Below are positions 1-9,504 of a stretch of DNA of 64,000 bases, piece by piece; position 1 is the first letter of the stretch; every line of letters starts with the position of its first letter. The notes below the pieces were generated by a model. It saw only the letters and a program-made list of their open reading frames with translations. It made no database searches and had not been told where the DNA came from. The stretch covers positions 9,236,971-9,300,970 of the forward strand of contig NC_081333.1 in assembly GCF_022539665.2 (NCBI RefSeq), given 5' to 3'. Origin of the DNA: Daphnia carinata (taxonomy: Eukaryota > Arthropoda > Branchiopoda > Diplostraca > Daphniidae). The translations under genes were made by a program, and so were the position numbers.

Positions 1-45
1 GCCGTTGCTCTACTATTGAGCATTTGAGCTACAAGCGACACAATA
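1..45 (-). repeat. Partial tRNA-like sequence at window edge
   Basis: The reverse complement contains GCTCAATAGTAGAGC, which looks like a tRNA D-arm. It is cut by the start of the window, so its extent and identity cannot be judged. Confidence 0.25.
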
Positions 46-115
46 TTTATTGTATATTTGTCTATATTATCATAACGCAAAATAAACCAAAATATTTTTG
101 AAATTTAAGCTTATA

Positions 116-150
116 TGGCAATCCGTTTTACTATGGCAATCCGTTTTACA
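116..150 (+). repeat. Tandemly duplicated left terminal repeat of the palindrome
   Basis: The 16-base end sequence TGGCAATCCGTTTTAC occurs twice in tandem (116-131 and 134-149), separated by TA. Its inverted partner occurs once, at 5136-5151. The inner copy is the one that aligns with the right end, so the outer copy looks like an extra duplication, possibly from slippage or nested insertion. Confidence 0.65.
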
Positions 151-318
151 CAAAAAAAAAAAAATTTCGCCAAAAAAAAAAAAAAATCACACTTTTTTCT
201 TTTTTTTTCCGACACGTAGCCATCTACCGCTCAGACTCGTTATTACTGGCGTAGGCAATTTCAGTCCATTGGATGCCATTCGCAGTTAGTTCAGTAGCGT
301 GGATGGAGAGAATAACGC

Positions 319-925
319 GTGGCTGGAGGAACAATTGAAAAATGGATAAGATTATACAACAAAAGGATGGTAAGTATAAACATTATTATATTGGTTTCAA
401 TTATTAAATATTGTTTATTAGATCAAATTATGAAGCTGCAGGCCCAATTATTGGAACAACGCAAAATATTAGATAACAGCAAAGCTAAGGATGGTAAGGG
501 CTTATACGTAATGATTCTATTTATTTGCTTTTATTCATTTGTGTTTTGTAGCTCAAATTTTGAGTCTACAAGCTCAGCTAGGGGAAAAGAACAAATTGGA
601 ATGGAACAGTTTCCAAACAGTGAAGGAGGTTTTTCCAAACTCATCCCTAACTGAACATGAGGATGAATTGGCATTAGGCGAACACAGTCAGGTACCTAAA
701 CTTTTCAAATAAGAATTCAAAATAAGTATAGAATTTTAACAAACAATTATTTATTGCATAGTTATTCAGTCTACCACCTGACAGTGTGTTAAAGTTAAAT
801 TCTGTTAGTGCTGCACTAAAAGAATTGTTAGTAATAAGTCCATGCAGCGAAGGAATTGAACAATTGTGGGATCGTATTTGGGCTGAAAATGGGTGTGGTA
901 CGGAAACCCAGAAATAGCATGAGTT
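319..925 (+). pseudogene. Degraded exon/intron gene fragment, left arm
   Basis: Exon-like blocks are separated by plausible introns: a block ending near 367 with GTAAGT, then about 420-493, about 551-692 and about 762-925, with TAG or CAG acceptors before them. The conceptual peptide starts with a leucine/glutamine-rich coiled-coil-like stretch (KLQAQLLEQRK) and continues with SLQAQLGEKNKLEW and then LWDRIWAENGCGTETQK. A TAG stop follows TETQK; the right arm has TGG there. I do not recognise the protein family. The intron-bearing coding sequence and coiled coil inside a terminal-inverted-repeat element would fit a transposase, but no catalytic motif was found. Confidence 0.45.
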
Positions 926-1779
926 CAACATAAAACATGAATTAGGTACTTTTCGGTTTTTTGTCTATCGAAACAGTATTTTTAATGCTATTATTTTGCA
1001 TTCACAGAATTCTAGTGGGGAATCAAGTCAAGTCTAGAAGTGTTACAGGATGGAAGAGTGAGCCTACAGTTGAAAAACACTGAAAGTGCATTACCATTAA
1101 GGTATGAGGTAAAGTAATAGAGTATGCAAATTGTCTAATGAGAAGTACCATCTTGTGTGAATGAATCCTGTGTAACAGCAATCCTTTATAGTTCTGTTAT
1201 AGCTAGAAGCCTCAAATAATTCTGCTTCTCTTGCTAAAGAACAACTTGTCCTTTACACTCAGAGTGTTGGTGAAGCTGGGTACTTAAATGGCCCTAAAGA
1301 TGTTTCACTTCACTGGCATTGCAGCGATGAACATCATACATGGACTCTTTAGGTATGAAAGGAATTTTCTTGAAAAATTTTTGAATTTATGATGAAGCTT
1401 TTCTCCTCCTTTTTGCCAACCATGTCTAATCTACAAAAAAAATTTTATCCAATAGGAAAGGATTTTCATGTACTGGGAAAACAACTATCAACAATGCAAC
1501 ATTCTACAGGTGCTAGTTTATCATTCAAGAGCCTTATACAATGAAGTTAATCTGCAATTTGTATGTCCTTTCCCAAGCTTCCACCAGAAGTTGAATCTAT
1601 GAGTCATGTAAGTTCCATGATCAACAATTGATGTGTTTAACGGTGTTGTTTTTCTTTTCTCAGTGTAGGTTAATAGTAACATTGGATCTGAAAAAATTCT
1701 TGGTTGGGGCCTGACACTGAATAAATTGTAATGATTGGATGGATGACATGATATTTCTATACTTCATTCGGATTCCCGA

Positions 1780-2320
1780 GACGGTATTTGATATTTAAAA
1801 AATTGAAGTGCATATCTGGGCTCCCTTCCTTTCCGTAGCGCCGTTTCCCCTTGACTCGTAATAAGCCCGTAGGGGGTCATGCCCCTACTGTACGGTATAT
1901 ATAAAAATAACATATACCGAGGTTTGGAGGGCTCTGGCCGGAAAGGGGACGTGGGGGTCCGCTTAGTCCGATGATGTGTTCACGGAGGGCGACGTGGCTA
2001 TCCACAAATCCGAACTAAAGGTTAATCGCTCCAGTAAAAATGTTCCATATCTTCGACTCTTCTTCCGGCTTCTCTTAGCCAATCACCGGGTAATCTCCCC
2101 GGTGGGTCAACAAGGCAGTGTCTCCCCCTGCCTGGGTTGACGGCAACTTTTGAAAGGGCTATTGTGCCTTTTTAAAGTTGCAAAAATAATTGTAATGTGC
2201 AGAGAATTGTCAATAAAATTTTTTTTATAAAATATTTTTTGCAAAATTCGTTTCTTTCATTGTCTGTATTCGCTGTGTTCACACGTTACACTTCTTATAT
2301 TTAGCTTGCTTAATTCACCT
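1780..2320. repeat. GC-richer inner repeat module, left copy
   Basis: This non-coding module lies inside the left arm and has an inverted partner at about 2960-3510. It contains strong local hairpins, such as CACCGGG/CCCGGTG around 2084-2104 and a stem-loop around 2105-2145 formed by the TCAACA and TGTTGA-type ends. It differs in base composition from the AT-rich surroundings, so it may be a separate small element that inserted before the arms were duplicated. Confidence 0.5.
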
Positions 2321-2473
2321 TTATTGTTTTTGTCACCTTTGATGGTAAGCATTGTTTCCATTGGTTTATCGTTTATCTGTAAGTATTATTTATTACACTC
2401 TTTGAATTGTTCAACTTAGATTCAAGGAACAATCTGGATATTTTATGAAGTAATTTTGTATTTTGTTTTACTG

Positions 2474-2548
2474 GTATGGGAACCGATCCCCAGACATTCA
2501 GCGTGCAACGCCGATGCTCTAACATTGAGCCACGAGATATATTTAAAT
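2474..2548 (-). repeat. tRNA-like sequence (pseudogene)
   Basis: The reverse complement reads GTGGCTCAATGTTAGAGC (D-arm/A-box like), then an anticodon-arm-like segment, then GGGGATCGGTTCCC, a degraded T-arm. It resembles the tRNA-like sequence at 2815-2890 on the opposite strand. No pairing acceptor stem was found, so it is a tRNA-derived relic rather than a working tRNA. Confidence 0.45.
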
Positions 2549-2637
2549 TTTTTATTATCGCATATCATATGTTATCGTCTAGGATGTTTATGCAGTCTTT
2601 CACAACTATATGTTTATCTTTCTATTGCTTCCATAAG

Positions 2638-2708
2638 GTTCTTAGCTCTGTGGTAGAGCTTTTATCTGCGATACCTGTTACCCTGGGTTCAAACCTCAGT
2701 AGATGTGT
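2638..2708 (+). repeat. tRNA-like sequence (pseudogene)
   Basis: TAGCTCTGTGGTAGAGC resembles a D-arm with A box, and CTGGGTTCAAACCTCAG resembles a T-arm with B box (GGTTCAAACC), at the spacing expected within a tRNA. It lies at the symmetry centre of the palindrome. I could not pair an acceptor stem or a standard anticodon loop. Confidence 0.45.
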
Positions 2709-2814
2709 AAAAATGAAGTAGAATATTGTACAAGAGTATATTGCAGAATTGCATTTCAGTTTTATTCTAAGTGTAAATGCAAGTCCACAAGTGACTAGAA
2801 AAAAAAGCCAACTT

Positions 2815-2890
2815 AAAACATATGATTCGTGGCTCATTGGTAGAGCATCGGCGAGGTATGCCGAACATCCAGGGTTCGATCCCTGGATAA
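2815..2890 (+). repeat. tRNA-like sequence (pseudogene)
   Basis: GTGGCTCATTGGTAGAGC (D-arm), TCGGC/GCCGA with a seven-base loop GAGGTAT (anticodon-arm-like, but without T at position 33) and CCAGGGTTCGATCCCTGG (T-arm, B box GGTTCGATCC). The flanking bases do not form a seven-pair acceptor stem. This is the best preserved of the three tRNA-like pieces; Pol III promoter boxes may still be functional. Confidence 0.5.
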
Positions 2891-2959
2891 TAATAGAATG
2901 CTTACAGATAAACGATAAACCAATACCCGTCACCTTACCATCAAATGTGACAAAAACAA

Positions 2960-3510
2960 ATAAAGCAAAGCCAAAAAAAAAAATTGATTAATGTAATGTG
3001 TGAACAAAGCTAACACAGACAATGAAAGAAACGAATTTTGCAAAAAATATTTTATAAAAAAAATTTTATTGTCAATTCTCTGCACATTACAATTATTTTT
3101 GCAACTTTAAAAAGGCACAATAGCCCTTTCAAAAGTTGCCGTCAACCCAGGCAGGGGGAGACACTGCCTTGTTGACCCACCGGGGAGATTACCCGGTGAT
3201 TGGCTAAGAGAAGCCGGAAGAAGAGCTGAAGATTTGGAACATTTTTACAGGAGCGATTAACCTTTAGTTCGGATTTGTGGGCAGCCACATCACCCTCCGT
3301 GAACACATCATCGGACGAAGCGGCACCCCACGTCCCCTTTCCGGCCAGAGCCCTCCAAACCTCGGTATATGTTGTTTTTATATATACCGTACAGTAGGGG
3401 CATGACCCCCTACGGGCTTATTATGAGTCAAGGGGAAACGGGGCTTCAGAAAAGAAGGGAGCCCAGATATGCACTTCAATTTTTTAAATATCAAATACCG
3501 TCTGGGGAAT
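2960..3510. repeat. GC-richer inner repeat module, right copy
   Basis: Inverted copy of the module at about 1780-2320, with the same hairpin (CACCGGGGAGATTACCCGGTG) at about 3179-3199. It pairs with the left copy on the same symmetry axis as the outer arms, so it was part of the unit when the inverted duplication formed. Confidence 0.5.
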
Positions 3511-3959
3511 CCGAATTAAGAAATATATGTCAATGTCATGTCATCCATCCAATCAATACAATTTATTCAGTGTCTTGCCCCAACCAAGAATCTTTTCAGA
3601 TCCAATGTTACTATTAACCTATATTGAGAAAAGAAAAACAACACTGTTAAACACATCAATTGTTGATCATGGAACTTACATGACTCATAGATTCAACTTC
3701 TGGTGGAAGCTTGAGAAAGGACATACAAATTGCAGATTAACTTCATTGTATAAGGCTCTTGAATGATAAACTAGCACCTGTAGAATGTTGCATTGTTGAT
3801 AGTTGTTTTCCCAGTACATGAAAATCCTTTCCTATTGGATAAAATTTTTTTTGGTAGATAAGACCTGGTTGGCAAAAAGGAGGAGAAATTCTTCGTCATA
3901 AATTCAAAATTATTTGAAGAAAAATCCTTTCATACCTAAAGAGTCCATGTATGATGTTC

Positions 3960-4965
3960 ATCTCTGCAATAGCAGCAAAATTAAAACATCTTTAGGGCCA
4001 TTTAAATACCCAGTTTCCCCAACACTCTGAACATAAAGGACAAGTTGTTCTTTAGACAGAGAAGCAGAATTATTTGAGGCTTCTAGCTGTGACAGAACTA
4101 TAAAGGATTGCTGTTGTACTGGATTCATTAACACAAGATGGTACTTCTCATTAGGCAATTTGCATTACTCTATTAATTTACCTCACACCTTACGGTAATG
4201 CACTCTCAGTGTTTTTTCATCTGTAGGCTCACTCTTCCATCCTGTAACACTTCCAGACTTGATTTGATCCCCCGTTAAAATCTGTGAATGCAAAATAATA
4301 GCATTAAAAATACTTTTTTGATAGACAAAAAACCGAAAAGTACCTAATCCATGTTTCATGTTGAACTTGTGCCATTTCTGGGTTTCTGTACCACACCCAT
4401 TTTCGGCCCAAATACGTTCCCACAATTGTTCAGTTCCTTCACTGCATGAGCTTATTACTAACGATTCTTTTAGTGCAGCACTAACAGAATTTAAATTTAA
4501 CACACTGTCATGTGGTGGACTGAATAACTAAGGAATAAATAATTGTTTTTTAAAATTCTATACTTATTTTGAATTCTTATTTGAAAACTTTAGGTACCTG
4601 GCTGTGTTCACCTAATGCCAACTCATCCTCACGTTCAGTTAGAGATGAGTTTTGAAAAACCTCCTTCACTGTTTGGAAACTGTTCCGTTCCAATTTGTTC
4701 TTTTCCCCTAGCTGAGCTTGAAGACTCAAAATTTGAGCTACAAAACACGAATGAATAAAAGCAAATAAATAGAATCATTACGTGTTAGGCCTACGATCCT
4801 TAGCTTTGTTATCTAATATTTTGTGTTGTTCCAATAACTGGGCCTGCAGCTTCATAATTTGATCTAATAAACAATAATTAATAATTGAAAACCAATATAA
4901 TAATGTTTATACTTACCATTTTTTTGTTTTATTATCTTATCCATTTTTCAATTGTTCCTCCAGCC
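3960..4965 (-). pseudogene. Inverted copy of the unknown exon/intron gene, right arm
   Basis: This is the mirror copy of the left-arm gene fragment. The same coiled-coil-like start, LQAQLGEKNKLE block and ERIWAENGCGTETQK block are present. Here the reading frame stays open past TETQK (WHKFNMKHG) and is followed, after a possible intron, by GDQIKSGSVTGWKSEP and further on by SLSKEQLVLYVQSVGETGY. The right copy is therefore the better preserved one in this region, but a complete open gene was not assembled and other lesions are likely. Function unknown. Confidence 0.45.
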
Positions 4966-5153
4966 ACGCGTTGTTCTCCAGCCACGCTACTCAATTAACT
5001 GCTAATGGGATACAATTAACTCAAATTGCTTACATGCCTGTAATAACGAAACCGACTGATAGATGGCTACGGGTAGAAAAAAGAGAAAAAAGTGCGATTT
5101 TTTTTTTTTCCGCCATTTTTTTTTTTTTTTTTTATGTAAAACGGATTGCCATA

Positions 5154-6054
5154 TTGGTGACCCTTTTTTCACGCCGTAGCGTACTGGTGAGCTAGCGTTA
5201 TCAATAAATATTCAGTGTATTTCAAAAACGATTGACTTAATGAAAAAAAGAAATTTTCCCAGATTCAGCATTCAATTTCGGGTATATATTCTGAGATTTT
5301 CACGTAATTCCAATGAGTGACAGTTTTTGCAGGTATAAATTTTAAGCCCGACCGACAAAATAAGCCGGACTTGTGTGTTTGACGTATAAATTGCTGTTAG
5401 CACTCTTTGTTCCTCCGTTTTTCAGGTTGATCTCAGAAATTATAAGTCCCATGTACTAAGGTTTATTTTTGTGATTTTAGTTCAATTAGTAATCGAAATC
5501 ATTTCGATTAAAGTTATACCTAGAATTAAGCCAAAAATCAAATAGTGGGATGGCGATATCTTTTGGAATTCAACGGAAAATCACATTTCATACCCAAAAT
5601 CGAACCCTGATTTCGAAACACTCATTCATGTTTTCGTCATACTACCCATTTTTGAAATAGACGGAACAAACGTGCTAATTGCGCAACCATGTTTATCTTC
5701 CATTTATTTAAAAAACCATGAGTCCAAATGCAAAAACAAATTGTATTTTCGTAATCTTCTTTAAACTGGTAATTACACTTTTAACCATATAAAGGCTTAG
5801 ATTTATGCAAGTGGTTAAGAAACTTTCATTTAAAATGTTTACCATCTACACAGTCCTTTTTTTACGTTCTCGACCATGCACAAAGAAATTTGTTGTGACA
5901 AGAATAAGAATTTTTGACTAGTCACCAGTAAAACTGGTAACCCACAAATAGCATATGCCTTATGTTTTATTGGCTATCATTTATTTTTCGCTTTTATGAG
6001 GTTTTTGTGAAATGACACACGTACCGAAAAGAATCTTTAGCCCAACAGGAACAC
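5154..6054. other. Intergenic, AT-rich
   Basis: About 900 bp between the palindromic element and the 3' end of DPAGT1. I see no coding exon, RNA gene or clear repeat. It presumably includes the 3' UTR of DPAGT1. Confidence 0.6.
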
Positions 6055-7656
6055 TTAGCAGTCATAAAATAAGCTCGCCAAAGGGTACCTTATAATGAAA
6101 GCCAACCCACTGCACATAACCTGCGGAAAGACTAATAATGAGAAACCATGGGATGTGACAATACGAAACAAAAAAGAAAATACCTGTAAGACCATCAGAT
6201 TGGCTGCTAAAGTCTTTTCGTGTTTTGGCCCCGTCAACTTAAGAGCCAAGTTTATTAACGTGCAGTTAGTGCTTTGAGACATCTCCCCATCTTTTTCTGC
6301 ATGCTCCACTTTAACTAAGCCTAAAAGCTGGTATATTTTTAAGACTAGACAACCCAAACTGGTCAACGATTTTTCTTTAAACTGGAAAACACTAGGATCT
6401 AAATAGCCAGTTTTTTGGTTTAACCTGTAAAAAGTAAACAGTGGCTTGATGTAAAATAACTAGATTCAAACAAATTTTCACAACCTTGGTAAGCGATGTC
6501 GTGGGCAAGGCAAGATGTGAAAGAGTTGAGGTAACGAGAAAATAAAGTTGCCAATCTGAGGAATAAAGAACAACAAAGCGGTTTTGCTAAAGTGTCCAAG
6601 AATAGCTACTACTGCCACCGTCATTCCAGAGAAATAGCAGAAGGTGTCACCAACAAAGACACGAGCTGGATATCTAAAATGTAGGTAAGAAACAAAGACC
6701 TCTGCTTCATCTGAATCATAAGTCTGTAGCAAACACATGCTTACTTGTTGAACTGGTACAATGACAAGCTGGTAAAAAAGAAAGGAATCATAAAATAAAG
6801 GGAAAATAAATGGTTGTGCCAGCAAATTCCATTCAGTTCAATAACATTGAACAGAATAAGGGAAGCAGCAATAACAGCAGACTGGCCAACTTCCAATCCA
6901 TTGACTCCCGCATAGATGTTTATGGCATTAGTACAAAAAACAGCTAACATTCCCATATAAACATAGTACAGGAAACCTGGAGTACACAGAAAAGTGCATT
7001 TACAACTTACTGTGTGTAAAATAATATATATGTATAACCAAAAATACTCTTACTCAAATCCAAATCATGCCCAAGCAAAAATCTCAGGGGCTTTGGTATG
7101 ATTATTGTCGTTGAGTTGAAATTAGTATAATAGACCATCAGAAGTGGCAGAGAAGCCACAGTTGGCAGCAACAGTTTATGCCTCCATTTCAAATTCAGAA
7201 CATCATCAGCAAATCCAAGGAGAACCATGCAGCAAATTGAAAGTAATGCTGCAATAAACTGAACAAACTGTTGGAAATTTTTTTTTTATTTTACAAAAAT
7301 GAATCAAACTTCCATGAGCCAGAAATAAATACCTCTTGATGAGGAAATCCCCATTCTTTGTTGAAGAAATGTTTGCTGAACGGGAAGGGAATGAATATGA
7401 ACATCACAATGAGAAAAATGCAGCTACTGATGACTCCTGCAGCCTCAGGTCTACATATGGTTTTACAGAATGTTTTCCTTTTTCATCACGGACAATTGTA
7501 TAAAAGAACTTACATTTCCGGCCTGTTTTTCTTATTCAAATCCACTCCAGAAAGATGGGCTTTTATAAACATGTCCCTGAACTTGGGAACTACATTTAGG
7601 ATCACCAAGGAACCTCCGATGGACAAAATAACATTGACAGCTAATATAGTCAACAT
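6055..7656 (-). CDS. DPAGT1: UDP-GlcNAc:dolichyl-phosphate GlcNAc-1-P transferase (DPAGT1/ALG7)
   Basis: Transfers GlcNAc-1-phosphate from UDP-GlcNAc to dolichyl phosphate, the first committed step of N-glycan precursor assembly in the ER membrane. Seven exons read on the minus strand: 7514-7656, 7333-7450, 7054-7267, 6745-6976, 6485-6673, 6184-6424 and 6055-6120. They sum to 1,203 nt (400 aa; the human protein is about 408). Recognisable family blocks include [19 protein letters not shown] (Mg/substrate loop), [35 protein letters not shown] and [10 protein letters not shown], in the order seen in human DPAGT1, with the usual multiple hydrophobic segments. The start is at MLTILAVNV. It is divergent from DYNC2LI1, 291 bp away. 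Identification is secure. Confidence 0.96.
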
Positions 7657-7947
7657 TTCTCTTTCGTGAAACGAACTCACTTAGTTACAAGTAACCCAAA
7701 ATACCTCCCCGGTACGTACATGATTTGCCGACCCGATAGTTGGACGGTGTCACTTAACCGTAACTATGACAACCAACGACCGTCAAACCATAACAAGTTC
7801 GACGTTGCCAGCGGTATCGGCAATTGACTTCTAAACATCTGGTCTCTGAAGTTCACGTTCACTGAGGTAGCATTTTAAGTTTTTAATTTTTATACTGAAA
7901 CTAGGTAATAACGAAGAAAATTTAAATTCAGCTACTATACGGTGAAA
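7657..7947. promoter_or_regulatory. Putative bidirectional promoter, DPAGT1/DYNC2LI1
   Basis: Only 291 bp separate the start codons of two divergently transcribed genes, so both promoters must overlap or abut here unless upstream non-coding exons exist. No TATA box is obvious. Inferred from gene arrangement alone. Confidence 0.45.
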
Positions 7948-9180
7948 ATGAATAAACCAGAGGAGCTTTGGAGCATCGCTGTAAAAGAAGGGCTGAATAA
8001 TTATGAACGTAATGGGCAACCGGAAATCCAAACTCTGTTTTTAGTGGGAGCTCCTAAATCCGTAATGCTAATACCATATATCTGTATTTTAAATGTACTT
8101 GTTAATACATTTTAATCTAGGGGAAAACTACTTTGATTCATGCTTTTCTGGACAAAGATGATGAGCCTAAGGTTTCACTTCCTGTGGAATACACGTATAT
8201 TCGAAGGACTAACAAACATATGGTGTGTGTGGCAAAATAGTATATAATTTTTAAAACCTTTTGCAGCATCTTACTCTATATCTTCAGGTAAAAGACATCT
8301 GTTACATCTGGGAAGTCGACACTGCGAACATTAATTTCATTAATCTGTTAACGAAAAACGAAGAGCTGGAAAGGATTTCTGTATTGTTTGTTATAGATCT
8401 TGTGGATGTTCACGATCTATGGAATGCCTGTAAACGTATAGAAGAACTTAAGATAAACTTCGAGGCAGAACAAAAGACTGTTATTGCATTCGGAATTTTA
8501 GGGACGAAATACGATCTTTTTGAGGTATTAAAAATCCATTCTAGTTTTTTTTTTCACTTTTAAATAAATTTTAAACTCACCGGATTTTATGATAAAGAGT
8601 TTATCAACTGAGAAAAAGCTCATTCTTTGTCGAATCGCAAAACACTATGCTACCATAGTTGATGGTCATTTGATTTTTTGCACCAGAAAAGATCGGACCA
8701 CAATGAAGGTGGCTAAAGATCTATTTTCACACTTGGCATTTACAACAAAATTTAGGTAATGATTCGGACTTTGGACGGCATGGATTTCTATAAAACAACC
8801 TATTATCTCATAGCCATCCGCTTCGATTCGATTTGAGTTCTCCTGTAATAATTCCAAAAGGTGGTGAGAATAAAAGTGATATCAACTACTTACACAACAC
8901 ATTTGAAATACAGTTCGCTCATTTGGTAAGTGAAATTTAAAATCGTTAATGTATACCCACCACCATTTACGCTTCAATCCCTTGAGCCGCGAAAATGTTG
9001 ATACAGAATTTATAATAGCTACAACTAATTTTAAAATACAAATAATCTGTTGGTTTACTATTACAGCCGGTCACTAGTAATCTGAATGACGACGATCCTG
9101 CCAAAGATCTAAGTTATGCAAATGAAACAATCGACAAAGAAAGAAAGAAATACCTTGAGAAAATCGAAAAAGCACCTTAA
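7948..9180 (+). CDS. DYNC2LI1: Cytoplasmic dynein 2 light intermediate chain 1
   Basis: Subunit of the dynein-2 motor that drives retrograde intraflagellar transport in cilia. Six exons: 7948-8061, 8121-8222, 8267-8524, 8598-8755, 8814-8925 and 9067-9180. They sum to 858 nt (285 aa). The N-terminal P-loop is GAPKSGKTTLI, split by intron 1. The G-domain-like segment includes VKDICYIWEVD and the conserved GTKYDLFE block, followed by the histidine/phenylalanine-rich FSHLAFTTKFSHPL region. The C-terminus is charged (KERKKYLEKIEKAP). It is shorter than the vertebrate protein (about 350 aa), mainly at the C-terminus. In arthropods cilia are largely limited to sensory neurons and sperm, so expression is expected there. 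Confidence 0.9.
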
Positions 9181-9504
9181 TATCTGTGACACAACTGTGT
9201 CTACGTGAGAAAACAATACAACGCAGGCGTTTTGCCAACAAAATGCTTTTAAAGATGTGATTGCATTACGGCAGTTTTTTTACGACGCGATGTCATAAAT
9301 AGTTTTAGTCCTTCATCCAAGTAAGGTTCTAACGATAAGGAAATGCATAATTGTTTTGATTTCTAAACAAACAAAATTTGTGTTACCTATGTGAACGATT
9401 ATCGGTGATATGTCATCTATCTGATGGTAGCTCGTAGTTTGATTCCTGTAAAATATATGTTTTTGTGCTTAATCTTACGTGAACCAACAAGTTCGTTTTA
9501 GACT
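9181..9504. other. Convergent intergenic spacer
   Basis: This 324 bp gap lies between the stop codons of DYNC2LI1 and GNPAT. No exon or RNA gene is visible; it should contain both 3' UTRs. Confidence 0.6.

Larger units (their letters stand above)
134..5151. mobile_element. ~5 kb palindromic (foldback) element with gene-like arms
   Basis: Two arms of about 2.3 kb are inverted copies of each other. Positions pair so that left plus right is about 5,285: for example 317-350 matches the reverse complement of 4935-4969, and 640-680 matches 4600-4640. Sampled stretches look about 90% or more identical by eye, with scattered substitutions and small indels. The outer ends are inverted copies of TGGCAATCCGTTTTAC, each followed inward by a long A or T run. 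Both outer ends are flanked by TA (132-133 and 5152-5153), which is compatible with a TA target duplication. An extra tandem copy of the left end lies at 116-133. The centre, about 2390-2890, is not symmetric and holds tRNA-like sequences. I read it as a DNA transposon or foldback element, or an inverted duplication of one; no transposase was recognised. Confidence 0.75.

Noticed and set aside
2815-2890. Functional tRNA gene
   Set aside because: No seven-base-pair acceptor stem, and the anticodon loop lacks T at position 33, so it is treated as a tRNA-derived relic.
2622-2991. Open frames in the palindrome centre on both strands
   Set aside because: They run through tRNA-like sequence and have no codon or domain signal.
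3369-3766. Open frames in the inner right arm as a separate protein gene
   Set aside because: They read through the hairpin-rich repeat module; frames are not kept in the mirrored left copy.
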